Below, piece by piece: positions 21,127-32,745 of a stretch of 64,000 nucleotides of DNA; position 1 is the first letter of the stretch, and each line of letters opens with the position of its first letter. Source of the stretch: Chamaecyparis obtusa (lineage: Eukaryota; Streptophyta; Pinopsida; Cupressales; Cupressaceae). The translations under genes and the position numbers were made by a program. The stretch is taken from positions 744,001-808,000 of the forward strand of contig BSBK01002059.1 in assembly GCA_027943335.1 (NCBI GenBank), in the 5' to 3' direction. The notes under the pieces were generated by a model. It saw only the letters and a program-made list of their open reading frames with translations, made no database searches and had not been told where the DNA came from.

Positions 21127-23182
21127 TTTCAAAATGCTCCATCTATCAATGCAATCTTGGTCTTTCCCAGCTTTCAGTTTTGCTTTAGTTTGTACATATC
21201 TCCCGCTTTGTTTCTGCATTTCCAATTTTTAATAAATCAGTCTGTACACCAGTCAGGTCAAGCATCTGTATCCTATCAATGCTTAACACTTGAGGGAAAT
21301 CAATATTATATCCTATGGCCTCCAGTGTATCTTAGACGTATCATATCTAGTTAGAGTCCTTTGAAGCTTCATTTGAGTCAGTCAAGTTTGTCTCGTCTCT
21401 AGAAAGGATTTTGCATCTACAACAACAATCAAACACAAATTGAAAACAATCTATGTTTTTTTTACATGCTTTTATCTCCTTGTATGCTTACTGATTCACA
21501 TTGAGATTTTTGCATATTGTGTCCCTTCAAGCTCTTCGATGGTGTCCTTTATAGGATTTAGAGAGTGATGACTAGGGGCATAATCTTTTCTTTGTCTTCT
21601 GCTTGTATGTGAAAATCTAACAACTTTGGAAATTCTAGATTGAAATGGTGTTCGACTATAAGAGCCTCTATCTCGAATTGGATGGCCATACGTACCTTGA
21701 CCATTAATACCCAGAACATTCAAAGAAGTTTGATCTAACTATTGTCTTTTTGAGTGAGTTCTTTCTCCTACTGTGAAACGTGATCTTGCCTAAGGATGTG
21801 AACGATAAAGGGTCACTATAGGTAATTCACATTGGATTTAGAATTATCTCTTGACTATTTGATGTGTTTGCAATGCAAGGTGTATTCAAGTCATCATGAT
21901 GTTTATGTTTTGATGCTTATACAAATTACTATATCAAAATGGACATGATATTCAGGTCATCCTGGCATTTATGCCTTCGTGCTTATATCTAATCTGACAT
22001 TCCAAAAATAAAATCAATCTTTGTATATCCACGGTTGTTGACCAATGGGTGTTGTATTGATTCTTGCGCATACAAATCGATATTCATATGTCTAAGGTTT
22101 CATAGCTAGTGGGCATTGTATTGATTTATCTAGTTACCTAAAAGTTCAATGATGATAACAAATGGACACATGATCAGTGAGTAGGTCCTAGGTCTTAGGT
22201 TGCATTTCATTTTGCATGTCTCTTTGAATTTTGCATGTTGCATGATCTCACCATGGTTAAATGAACTTCAATGCTTAAATGATTCTTCAATCACATCTTC
22301 AAATCTAACAAGAGCCGAATCTCACATGAAGGTTCCTCCAATGAAATAGCAAGTAGAATCCTTTTTCGGGATCAAAATCAAAATCTAAGATCATTTATAT
22401 TATCAACTACTTGCATAATTGACCTTCATTCATCACAGAAATCTAGTATTCAACTTAACTGATTATCTTACATCAAACTATCAAAATTTCAACTTGGTCA
22501 ACCATGGTCAACTCATGGTCACACCTAGTCAAACTTGGTCTCCAGGACCTCTAAATGATGCAAAACGTGTTCCCGGACGTGTATAACCACTTTTCAAATC
22601 AATTAACATGCTTCTAAACCATTTAACATTGACTTTTATTGTCAGATTTTGATTTTAATCCCGAAGGTGGCATGGTATTGCACATCATTCAAGTCTATAA
22701 AAATTCTATCAATCTTTCCTCAATAATCAAGACAACAAACATGTCTAGTTGCTGAATCATCAAAAGTCCTCATCGCTCGGGGGAAATCTATCATCACTTG
22801 GGGCATATCAGATTCGTCAATCCATATCAATCTGGTATCCTCCCAATCTTGTAATCTGTATCAATTTTTGCAACCATCGGATCATAGTGTTCTTTCTTTG
22901 GTTCTTCAGCAATTGAAGGGTTTGGATGTGATACCTGCTAGTTCTGCTAAGACAATCAAGTCTTGAACCGGTCACTCACTTCTTCATAATCCTAAGGTTT
23001 GGAATCAGACATTTTGACACTCTTTCGCAATCATTGGTTCATCACTGCTATAGTGAACATTATCTTTGGTCATTTAGGACCTAATATCTTCAAATCTTTG
23101 AATCATCATATCTTTCGAATTAGTATCATATCTTTATCATACACAGACTATCTTTGAACCACTGCGCTTCACATAGTAATTC
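21127..23182 (+). other. G2 3' untranslated region
   Basis: No supported ORF. Contains loosely repeated phrases: CAAGTCATCATGATG.. and CAGGTCATCCTGGCA.. near 21887 and 21955, GTGTTGTATTGATT and GCATTGTATTGATT near 22049 and 22115, and a run of GGTCA motifs at 22497-22545. It is unusually long for a 3' tail and may hide older insertions. Confidence 0.55.
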
Positions 23183-23196
23183 AAAGAGGGGCAAAA
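23183..23196 (+). promoter_or_regulatory. polypurine tract of G2
   Basis: AAAGAGGGGCAAAA immediately before the 3' LTR start TGTAATACCCC. The G5 (CAAAGAGGGGCATT) and G3 (AAAAAGGGGCAAA) tracts are similar. Confidence 0.8.
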
Positions 23197-24222
23197 TGTA
23201 ATACCCCAAAAATGGGCTATAAGTTCATTAATCTCCTACATCATCAAATCGAATGAAATCGACATTAAAGTCCTAACCTAAGGCACATCTGAACATCATT
23301 GAATCCTAATTGATTATCTCAAATTCTGCATCAGGGAATATTCCTAGTAATATTCTTAATTATCCTAATTATCTTTGATTTAATGATTATTTGGTGATAA
23401 ATCTTATTTATCCTAAAGTTTGATTAATTGAATATTCTAAATATTTAATTAATTAGATTTAATTCTGCCACTTAATTATTTAATTGAATTTAATTATATT
23501 TATTCCCAAGTATTATTATTTAAATTTGACAATAAATCAAAATTCCTATTATTAATTGATTAAATTCTTATTTAATTAATTAAAGTAAGTTGTCATATTT
23601 AATAATATTATTTTTGGAATAAAAGTTTGAAAAAATAATTGATTAACCCATAAATCAATTGTTTTATTTTTAAAATCAGTTAAGTTGGAAATAAATCACT
23701 TTATTATTAAATTAATTCATAAATAAAATATGCACAGTTAGAAAAGCAGACAACTATCAATTATCAATTAAAGCTAAACTCTATTTTGAGTTAAACTTTG
23801 CTTTTGCATGTTTTTGTGAGTTAATTATTCTTTATTTAAAAATAACTCAAAAATCAACCTGAGTTATTTGAGTGATTTATGGCTTTTTTTCCCATGCACC
23901 TCCAAAGCCCTAGATTTCTATAAATTAAGGCTTCAGCTCATCTCAAATCATCTCATAATTTTGCAAGCTTACTTTGCCAAAGTCATCTACGAATTGCACA
24001 ACTATTTTGAAGAATTGGAATTTTGAGAATCAAAGCTTATTACGATCAAGGCTATTATTGTCACTGATCTCGATAGCAATCTGAGAACATCAATCTCACA
24101 CCTACTAGAAGGTAGTAAATCACTTGGTTAGATTAGATTTCAATTTTGCATGATTTTTGCTAACCTCTAATATTTTACTGAAGTGTTGTGTCTATAGATC
24201 AGGTACAATTTTCACACACACA
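23197..24222 (+). repeat. 3' LTR of G2
   Basis: A 1026 bp LTR, near-identical to 12960-14191 over most of its length with a handful of substitutions. It lacks about 200 bp around 24050 relative to the 5' LTR. TATAAATT at 23919-23926. Ends CACACACACA, followed by the CATGC target duplication at 24223-24227. Confidence 0.93.
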
Positions 24223-24227
24223 CATGC

Positions 24228-26640
24228 ATAGGTGAATGCTATTTTCTCTTGGTCTTCAGGGGAAATTCTGATATGATTATATCCAGAGAAGCCATCCATA
24301 AGGGAATACATTTCATAGCCTGTCGTCATGTCCACTATCATGTCAATGTTAGGAAGTGAAAAATCATCCTTAGGGCATGCTTTATTTAGGTCCCTGAAAT
24401 TAGTGCATATGTGAATGGACTTGTCATGTTTGGAAATAGGGACAATGTTAGAAATCCACTCAGCGTAGTTGATAGCTCTAATGAAGTTGGCTTTTAGAAG
24501 CTTCTCAAGTTTAGCCTTAACTAGTAATGCCACATGGGGATGCATCTTTCTGAGCTTCTACTTGACAGGTTTTACCCCTGGAGCAATGGAGAGATGGTGC
24601 ATGATAAGCTCAGTGTCTAAACCAGGCATGTTAGAATATGTCCATGCAAAGTTGATCTTTTTCTCTTGAAAGAATGTGGAAAATTGTTCATTCTCCTTTG
24701 CTGAGAGGGACTGAGCCACATGTATTATCTTAGGAGATTCTACTATCCCTAAGTTGATTGGCTGTGTAGGCTCTATCAGAACTGAAGACCTTTCCTAGAA
24801 ATAGCTAGGAAGACTACCAAGTACCTCATCCTCATGCACCTTGAAGAGGTTTTTGCCCTTAGATATGTCTTTATTTCTACTATTTTTAGGTTTGGATACC
24901 GTCACAATGTGGTTTTCAGCATCCGACCATTTCTTTTTTCTTTTGATGTTATGATTGAGGTACTTGATATCTGATTCAGTCATGTTTGTTGCTGGTTTGC
25001 TGGTGGAAGAGGTAACAGGTTCAATGGCATTGAGGTAGCAGGTGATCTCATAGTCATTTTGGAAAGAAGGCAATGTAGGTCTTTGATCTTGGGTAGACCA
25101 ATCTATGAGATCTAAGTGTATGAGAGGAAGCGAAGTGATAGGTTCAAGGGCATTTATGCAATATGTGTCATCTCTGGTGATGAGAGAGGTTGAGCCTATA
25201 GAGTAGGCTCCAAAAGTGTCAAGATCTAGATTTGACATAGAAGGACTAGCGTGGTCCACTAAAGAAATATGCGGATTGAACTCATCAGACCCTATGCGAA
25301 ACTCATCAACTATGTCAGATTGGGCACTATAAGTATGAACCACATCAACTTCCATATCCATCATGGAAGATCCCTCTAAGAGAGTGTCCCATTCATACTC
25401 ATTTGAATCTATTGTTGAGCTTCTATTGGGATGTTTGCACCAAGAAGGTTTAGGACACTGAGAAGTAGAGGCACCCATGTCATTACATGTGAGATCTCCT
25501 CTTTCTACCAACTGCAAGATATTTCTACATTGTCTACTTGTAGGCATAGAGGCTTTAGCTATATCCTCATCAAGTATGTGTTCTTCTCCCCAAAGGAGTG
25601 AAGTAGAAGGGAGACTATTTTCTATTTGAACCATAGTGTGCAGTGGTGACTCATCTGTATCTGTGTGTGAATCACTGATCATGGGAGCATTTCTAGAATA
25701 GTAAGGGAGGTCATCTTTAGCACCATATCCTAGACCTGTGGTATCCTTAGAGGGTCAGCCATTGGTATGACTCAAAGGCTCAACTAGGGCATGTCCATTA
25801 TCATTTATAGGACCTTGACCTTGATAGCCCATTTGCTACAAAAATTTATATCCTTTACCATAGTGCTTAGGGTTGATAGGAGTAGCAATTGTCATATTGC
25901 CCTCTTCCTCTTTATAGATCCACTCCCTAATAGCTTGTTCTTCTTTTTCTGCCTCTAGAGGTATGAATGAATGAAAAAAGGTACCAAAGGCTATCATGGT
26001 GGAAGTAGAAGGCTTTGTCTTGTTAGAGGATCTACCATATGATTTAGGAGAAGTAGGCATAGCAGCAATGGAATCCAGTGTGTATTCACCCATACCAATA
26101 CTCATCATCTTTAATTTTTGTTCAACAACAATTAGGGATACACTAGGGTCATGAGAAGGTTTGTTGCAAGGAATGAACATTTTAGCTATAGAGAGAGTAT
26201 TGATAGCAATAACATTGTCCCCAGGAATCACAACTTCAGTGCCATTGTATGGAAATTTGATGCACTAATGGTAGGTGGAAGGAATAGCTTGCATTTCATG
26301 GATCCAAGGATGACCCAAAAGAATGTTGTATGCGAGTGGGATGTCCAACACTTGGAACACAATATCTTTCATGATAGGGCCCACTCAGATAGGTAGCACA
26401 ACAAAACCCTTGGAATATCTTTCCACTTCATCGTATGCTTTTATAGTAATCTTCCACCTAGGATCTACAACAAATTTTGACAATTCCAACTGTTGCACCA
26501 TATGGAAAGAAACAATATTTAACCCTACACCATTGTCTATCAAGACTCAGCAAACTTGAGTATGGAAGACTTGGACTTCAATGTGTAAAGCAAGATTATG
26601 GGTGTGACTAAGAGATGTGTCATCTTTTGTAGAAAAGGAG
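24228..26640 (-). pseudogene. G1 pol, 5' part: protease, G-patch, linker, RT N-terminus
   Basis: Read downward from 26640. The aspartic protease has LIDNGVGLNIVS (catalytic Asp at 26535-26537, DNG type) and [15 protein letters not shown]-patch-like segment lies at about 25735-25860 (HYGKGYKFL, stop, QMGYQGQGP, later GLGYGAKDD); G-patches are RNA-associated motifs found in some retroelement polyproteins. An acidic linker of about 300 residues (24795-25682) includes NEYEWDTLLE. The RT begins at 24545 with MHPHVALLVKAKLEKLLK, NFRDLNKACPKDDF and YSLMDGFSGYNHI, and is cut at EKIAFTYA by G2. Stops and frameshifts are scattered. Its intact relative is 60912-64000. Confidence 0.9.
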
Positions 26641-28745
26641 AGGTAGTGGGGAGATGAGATATGGTTGACCATAGCCTAGAACCAATCTGGATCAATGTCA
26701 TTGGGGACATTTTCTATATGTAGAGCCTTCTCAAGGATCTCTTTGTGCAAAGGGGATAACTCAAGCAACTCAAAAATGGATATCTGAGCTGGTGTCCATT
26801 GCAACTAGTGCACAAGATCATAGCTAGACAAGACTGAAGGAGCCTCTTGTTTGGAAGAAGAGGTTTGCTTGGGATCATGTGCATTTTTAAGGACAATTTT
26901 GGCTTGCCCCCTAGTAACAGCATTCAGTGTCTCACTTTGGGAAGATGAAGCATCCATTATTTGCAAGATCAACTTTGGCATACCATGATTGGCATCATTA
27001 TCATCTTGAGATCTCATCATAAGAACACTCTCAACGGGCTCTACCATGTTGATCATAGGCATATTGTGAGTATATGTATAATTGATATTGGCATCATGAT
27101 TCTTCTTATTTTCTTGAGAGGACTCCCCTTTTTCATACTTAGGTAGAGGGGTCTTGAAAGCCTTGTGATCATAATTTTTAACTAAGCCATTTGTGAGAAT
27201 GGTGCCTCCATCAATGAGATCTTGGATAGCATCTTTAAGCTTGAAAAAATTCTTCATCTTGTGTCCCTTATTTCTATGATAGTTGTAGAAATGATCATCT
27301 CTCCACCAATTAGGCTTACCTGGCAGATCAAAGGGGTGAGAATTGTCAGGAAGCATAAGATACTTGTTGGAAACCAAAGTCTTAAGAATCACATCGGATG
27401 GTTCAGCCAACTTGGTGTAGACCTGTTCTTGGTATTGCTTCTTTGGCTTGTCCGCATATGGAGGCTTAGGCACACTTTGAGTGTTGGAAGCCTCTTGTTG
27501 TTTCACTACGTAGATAGCATTAGAGAGGTTGAAAGTAGGTTCTTTAGCTTTTGGGACATCCACAACCCCATCATTGACAACATACTTGTTTCTATTCTAA
27601 GGTTTTCTCTTGTCCTTTCCATTTCCTTTGGTATCTTTATTAATAACAATATCCCCCTTTCTTATGGCCACATCCTCAATCTAATATGCACTTTCAACCA
27701 TGTCATTGAAAGAGGAGAACAATTGTTTCCTTAGATCATAATACAATTCAAGCACAAGAGTGTTGACAAAGATGTCAATCTTTTCCCTCTTGGGTAACTG
27801 ATGAGGATATCGAGAATACAACAACCTCCAACGTTGCAAGTAAGTGGCGAATAGCTCACCTTGATTTTGCCTTAGAGCACTTAGATCTATCATGGTGATA
27901 GGCTATTGAATGTTGTATGAATAATGCTAGGTGAAGCACCTAGCCAACTCATCAAAGGTCCTAAGAGGCGGTGTCAACTTTGCAAACCTTTCCAAAGCTT
28001 GTCCTCTTAAACTTCTAGGGAATAGTCACAGTAGAAATGTGTCTTTGTGAAGGAAGTCCATGCTAAGAGCATAAAAGTGATGCACATGATCATGGGGGTC
28101 ACCATTTCCATCATACTTGTCATAGTTGGGAACCTCAATATCCCTAGGAAATGGGACCATGTGTAGACTCCTATCAAAGGGAAGAGCACAAATAGATTCT
28201 ACAAAAGAGACCTTTGGAGGCTCCCTTTCTATTACCATTTGGGAAAGATGTTGATTTTTCCATTGTAATTCCTCTCTAAGGATTTCCAATTCTGTTGGAA
28301 CTCTTTCTTGGACAATTTTTCAGACATCATAACCAAGAGCAAGCTTGTATCTTCTAGAAGTCATGTATTGAAAATATTGATCTCCATTACACTCTAAAAG
28401 CTTATGCATCATTCGTTGGGAGACCTCATCTTCTTCAAATATCATAAGTTCCTCTCTAGAAATATCATCGATGGCCTCTTCCTCATGATGAGAGGGAGGA
28501 GCTCTAGGGGGTTTAGAAGGTACAACAAAAGTCTATCTTGGAGGGGACCTTGGTGGCGTGTTGTTACCATAATTTCCATTAGTACCAAAAGGCGGTCTAT
28601 GCTCATAACCACTAGTCTTAGGCTACTTGTGAGACATTCCTCTAAAAGCCATGTGCCTAATAGTATCCATTATGTTTTTATTGTGTTATTTTTCTAAGCA
28701 TGCTTGGTTGTCCTTATGCTCAAAGTGTTCTTGTAGATGACAAAA
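26641..28745 (-). pseudogene. G1 gag
   Basis: Minus-strand gag in several broken frames. The N-terminal part near 28740-28600 (QEHFEHKDNQ, MDT) is shared with G3. Next come a Pro-rich stretch (GNNTPPRSPP), a coiled segment EILREELQWKNQHLSQM (28240-28289), and VPNYDKYDGNGDPHDHV, the usual start of the capsid domain. Then come RQNQGELFATYLQRWRLL (27800-27860) and a basic region. A damaged zinc knuckle lies near 27245-27290 (YHRNKGHKMKNFFKLKD, where Cys would be usual). The C-terminal spacer contains VTRGQAKIVLKN. It leads directly to protease. Confidence 0.87.
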
Positions 28746-31247
28746 TTTCTCTTGTTCAGTCAAGGTGAGTGAGACACTATCTGTGCTTTTGGAGGTCTTG
28801 AATGCAGAAAAAAGAAAGCCTACCTTATATCAGAGGGTGACCTTGGAATCCTCAAATTGGTCAAGACTAGAACTGTCATTGCTAACTGGTACTCATGAGC
28901 ATCTTGTTGGAGAAGGTAACTATGTATAATTTAATGGAGGGTGACTCCCTTGCTCAAATTGAGACCAAGTTGTAACCAACATGAAAAGAAATGTTTTTTG
29001 ATTAATAGAATGAGACAAAGTTTCTTAGATATTGAGATAAGAAAAGATAATAAAGATCACTTGTCGAGATAGAACAATAGAGATGCCTCATCAAAGGTGC
29101 TCAAGAACTTACAAAAATCAATTAACTCAGGATGATATATGAGCAAGAACCTCAATTAGCAAGTAGCTAGAGAGGTGACCGTGGTGTGACAAGTAATTAA
29201 AAGTAGCATTTGTTAGGCTCAAACCCAATAGTTTTAACTTAGTTTTTCAGTCTAGAACAAACCTAACCATGCAGATAACAATCCAACTTTAGGTAAGAAC
29301 ATGAAAAGACACTTTGTGATACATTAAAATTCAAGTTTAGTAGCTCTAGATCGCAACAACAGCAAGACAACATAATAACTTAGGTTGATATTTCACAGAA
29401 CAATAGGATGATGCAATTTATTAAGATGATATTTCATATGAGGCAGTATGATAGAATCTAGGTAGGTGATGTGATAAAGTGTATAGTATGTAGGTGAGAA
29501 AAAATTAGGAACGATGTATCACATGACAATTCTTAGAAGGGTGTGTGGTGACTATTCAGCATCGTATGACTCTTGACTAGTGAATGTGAAAAATAGAGTT
29601 TTAAAGGCAATTTGGTCAATGTTGTAGGTTGACAAGTGAAATTACTTGGTTTCAAATACAGTGATATCAGAAAATAGACAGGTTTGCAAATAGTAGGTGA
29701 TCAAACATGTCATAAAACACTTGAACAAGGGAAAAAGCAACATTGTCAAGACAAGCACTTAGGATATCAAAGTAGAAAAAAATCCTATGAGTACTACCAT
29801 GATGTTTTTTCTTCAAGAATGTTTACATGGGTAGATCACAGTGAAGAGAATTCAAGCACTTTCTAGCCTAGAAGGACAAAGGCTCAATACTCAACAACTT
29901 GGCCCACACTTGATGTCCCATTGCCTCACACAAAGTGGTTTCCCACAATACATGTTGGCTTTGTTGTGGAAGTGCCAATGACACAACCAAAGGAACACAG
30001 ATGGTGAGTAGTCTTGGGGTGATCTGGGTTAGTCCACTAGGATCGATCCTTGCACCAAGATGTTAAGAAAAAAAATTGGGTGGCTTCTATCTATGGTTCA
30101 TAGTAAGGGCTTATGTTCGTAATACCCCTCTTGCTCCCCAAACAGACTCCTTACCTTGCAGAAAGTAACAGATCTCATGGCCACAAGAGTACCTTAGGCA
30201 TGCTTGGCTAGTATTTTCCTCATGGTCACAATCCCACAAGTACTATGTCTACCAAGGTTTTGTGTCCTTGATAGTCTTGATTTTATAGTGGGTCAGAATA
30301 GTTGGGTATTGGCTTGTCCCCACTTGGGTTGTTCCTCTTGATTGCTCAAGAAAAGGCCTGCTAAATGATTCTAAAACTAAACAAGAAATGGATCAACCTT
30401 TTAGGGTCAAGATTTCTGGTTCACCTCAAGGGTGAAGAGCATACTCTCCTATCTCAAAAATCTCTCCCAAACACACCAAGAAAAGTTATATTAGCCTTCT
30501 TGCTTTTGAAATCTAAAGATGGGTCAAGATTTTTGGTTCACCACAAGGGTGAAGAGCATACTCTCCTACCACCAAAAGACTCTAATAACAAGATATTAAG
30601 TGCCTAATAAAAGAAAGAACTAGTATATTCTGCACTTAAAAATGAAAGCAATGAACAAGCACTTGATTGTTTTTATGCTTTGGGCAGCCCTACAAAAATG
30701 ATTAGTAGCCCTTGCGCATTTGAAGCTTTGACATGCATTCTTTTGGAAAATATTCAAGAAATGAGGGCACACCTACAAGCACAACTTGTTAGCCCCATAA
30801 TGGTTAGTATAACAAAATCAAGATAATTTGCAAGTAAAAACCCTGTCTAGATACAACAAATTAAAACCAGATAACAGAAAATCTGAAACTTGCATGATAA
30901 AAGAGCTAAAAAATAGTTGCTTCTAGGTCTGGATGATAGTTTACTATCAGAAAAAGATTGCACGATACTTCATAGTATATGAGTGCGATACTTTCTTTCT
31001 ATGCGATAGTTTGTACTATATCTAGACGATAGAGTTTTGTATTCTTGTGCAATAGAAACCTGTATGGGCGCACGATACTTTTTCTGGAAGAGTATCACAT
31101 GACTATGTAATAAAATGTCGCATGATACTGGAAGACTATCACATGATAATGTATCAAAAAAATAGAAAATAGCCAAAAAAACAAGCAAAATATTGATGAA
31201 AAATTAAAGGAAATGCATGAAAATGAAAGGCAAAACAGAAGCATTTT
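28746..31247 (-). other. G1 leader between primer site and gag
   Basis: Non-coding, about 2.5 kb. Repeated to high identity in G3 (32746-35215). Internal features: a phrase GGTCAAGATTTCTGGTTCACC...GAAGAGCATACTCTCCTA occurs twice (about 30408-30456 and 30523-30570). A 220-bp cluster of GCGATACT/GCATGATACT/AGTATC motifs lies close to the primer site (30930-31155). ORFs here are on the wrong strand or not conserved. Confidence 0.75.
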
Positions 31248-31265
31248 GCCCCACGATGGGCGCCA
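31248..31265 (-). other. primer binding site of G1
   Basis: On the minus strand TGGCGCCCATCGTGGGGC, four bases from the LTR end. It matches the complement of the plant tRNA-Lys(CTT) 3' end as I know it with one difference. It shows G1 reads on the minus strand and that the LTR at 31270-32160 served as its 5' LTR. Confidence 0.85.
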
Positions 31266-31269
31266 AAAA

Positions 31270-32160
31270 TGTACACTCAAAATGTGCACTTCTCTAAGTC
31301 ATTTCTTCCAACAGAATCCATGGATTGGAAACCTTGAAAAGGTGACTTAGAGCTCCCTAGGCATGGAGTGCAAGGTTGTTAATAGTGCTCTTAGCTAGAG
31401 CTAGTAAAGCATATGACCTTGCTAGTAAACCATGCAATGGGAGATTCAAAGAGACAAGGGCAATAATGCCAATATCCTTAAGAATCTTGATGAAAATGGA
31501 ATGCAACTATCCTAGAATGAAGAATGCAACTAAGCTATTGAAATGAAAGTGTTACGAGCCCTTGCTAATTAAGCTATGTGAGTTAAGCTAGAGCATGAAA
31601 AGGAAACTAAGCTAGAATGCTATGAGAATTTAAGCTACAATGCAAAGATAAAGACTAGAATGCAATAAAATCTTCAAAAGCTCCAAGAAACTCACAACAT
31701 AACATTAGCATGAAGAGTTTTGGATCCTAGAATGAGAAGAGAGCTCTTCTTTTATAGAAAATGAGAATAAACAGATGATGGAGATTAAGAGGCAAAAGAG
31801 TTGATCAAGGGTGGAGTTTGAAAGAGGGATCAATCCATTTGCACAAGTCTCCTTCAATGAGAAAGAAGTGTTGACTTTTGAGCCTCATGTGAGACAAAAA
31901 GCTTTTTCTTCTTTTTATAAAATATGAATAATGCTTTATTTGTGAAACTTAGGATAAGAGGTAAGTGGGGGCTTTTTATTTAATAAAAGGGGAGGGAATT
32001 CCTTTTAATTAAATAAAGACTTAGGATAAAATGGTTAATCCATAGAATATAATCGAATAAATTATAGAATTAGGATTTTCAAGAATAAGCAATTGATGAA
32101 TTTAGCAAATAATTTTAGCAAGGGGCTAATAGTCTAGGTGACCATTTTTGGGTGATTACA
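31270..32160 (-). repeat. LTR shared by G1 (5') and G3 (3')
   Basis: An 891 bp LTR; on the minus strand it starts TGTAATCACCCAAAAATGG and ends GTGTACA. On one side it is followed by a primer site (31248-31265), as a 5' LTR should be. On the other it is preceded by a polypurine tract (32161-32173), as a 3' LTR should be. It is closely similar to 35238-36130. The arrangement LTR-internal-LTR-internal is typical of unequal recombination between related elements. Minus-strand TATA at 31750-31756. Confidence 0.9.
31750..31756 (-). promoter_or_regulatory. TATA box in shared G1/G3 LTR
   Basis: TATAAAA on the minus strand, followed by GAAGAGCTCTC. The matching box in the other LTR is at 35718-35724. 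Confidence 0.65.
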
Positions 32161-32173
32161 TTTGCCCCTTTTT
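32161..32173 (-). promoter_or_regulatory. polypurine tract of G3
   Basis: AAAAAGGGGCAAA on the minus strand, abutting the LTR start at 32160. Confidence 0.8.
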
Positions 32174-32382
32174 CACTAATGTGTGATCGATCTGGGAACA
32201 CATTATGTCAAAGAATAGATCAGCCAAAAAGGCAATAGATAGAGATCCGACTCCAAAGAATGAAGTGCAGAGAGATAGAAAATCCCACATGGTCAGCCTA
32301 GTAGTGACAGTACTGAACATTTAGGAGAGAGATGGAAAATATTAGAACTCAAGATGAGAGCTAACATGTCAAGCACAATAGA

Positions 32383-32745
32383 TCAATCAGAGAAAATGGA
32401 ATGGTCAATAATATGCTTTGGAGAATAGCCGATAGAATATGTCTCACTAGAAATATCATCGATGGCCTCTTCCTCATGATAAGAGGGAGGAGGTCTAGGG
32501 GGTGAAGAAGGTACAACAAAATTCCATCTTAGAGGGGACCTTGGTGGCATGTTGTTACCATAATTTCCATTAGTACAAAAAGGTGGTCTATGCTCATAAC
32601 CACTAGTCTTGGGCTGCTCGTGAGACATTCCTCTAAAATCCATGCGCCTAGCAGTATCCATTATGTTTTTATTGTGTTCTTTGTCTAAGTGCACTTGGTT
32701 GTCCTTATGCTCAAAGTGTTCTTGCAAACTATATGTGAGACACTG
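32383..32745 (-). pseudogene. truncated gag N-terminus of G3 fused to 3' tail
   Basis: An open frame of 114-120 codons. Residues from QEHFEHKDNQ through SPPRPPPSYHEEEAIDDIS match the start of G1 gag. From the deletion joint near 32445 the frame runs on into non-coding tail and stops at 32383. It is better preserved than the same region of G1. It contains no capsid or zinc-knuckle domain, so it cannot act as a complete gag. Confidence 0.75.

Larger units (their letters stand above)
12960..24222 (+). mobile_element. G2: Ty3/gypsy-type element inserted in G1 reverse transcriptase
   Basis: An 11.3 kb plus-strand element with paired LTRs (12960-14191 and 23197-24222, both TGTAATACCCC...CACACA), primer site at 14196, polypurine tract at 23183 and a 5-bp target duplication. 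Inside are a long leader, an orphan SILGPY/WIPKS ORF, a hairpin trio, an integrase fragment and a second hairpin trio. No gag, protease, RT or RNase H can be read, so it needed another element's machinery to move. It interrupts the G1 gene between residues matching EKIAFTYA and FCWNVM. Confidence 0.9.

Noticed and set aside
31248..31265. tRNA-Lys gene fragment
   Set aside because: Only the 18-base 3' end is present, beside an LTR, in three elements; it is a primer binding site.
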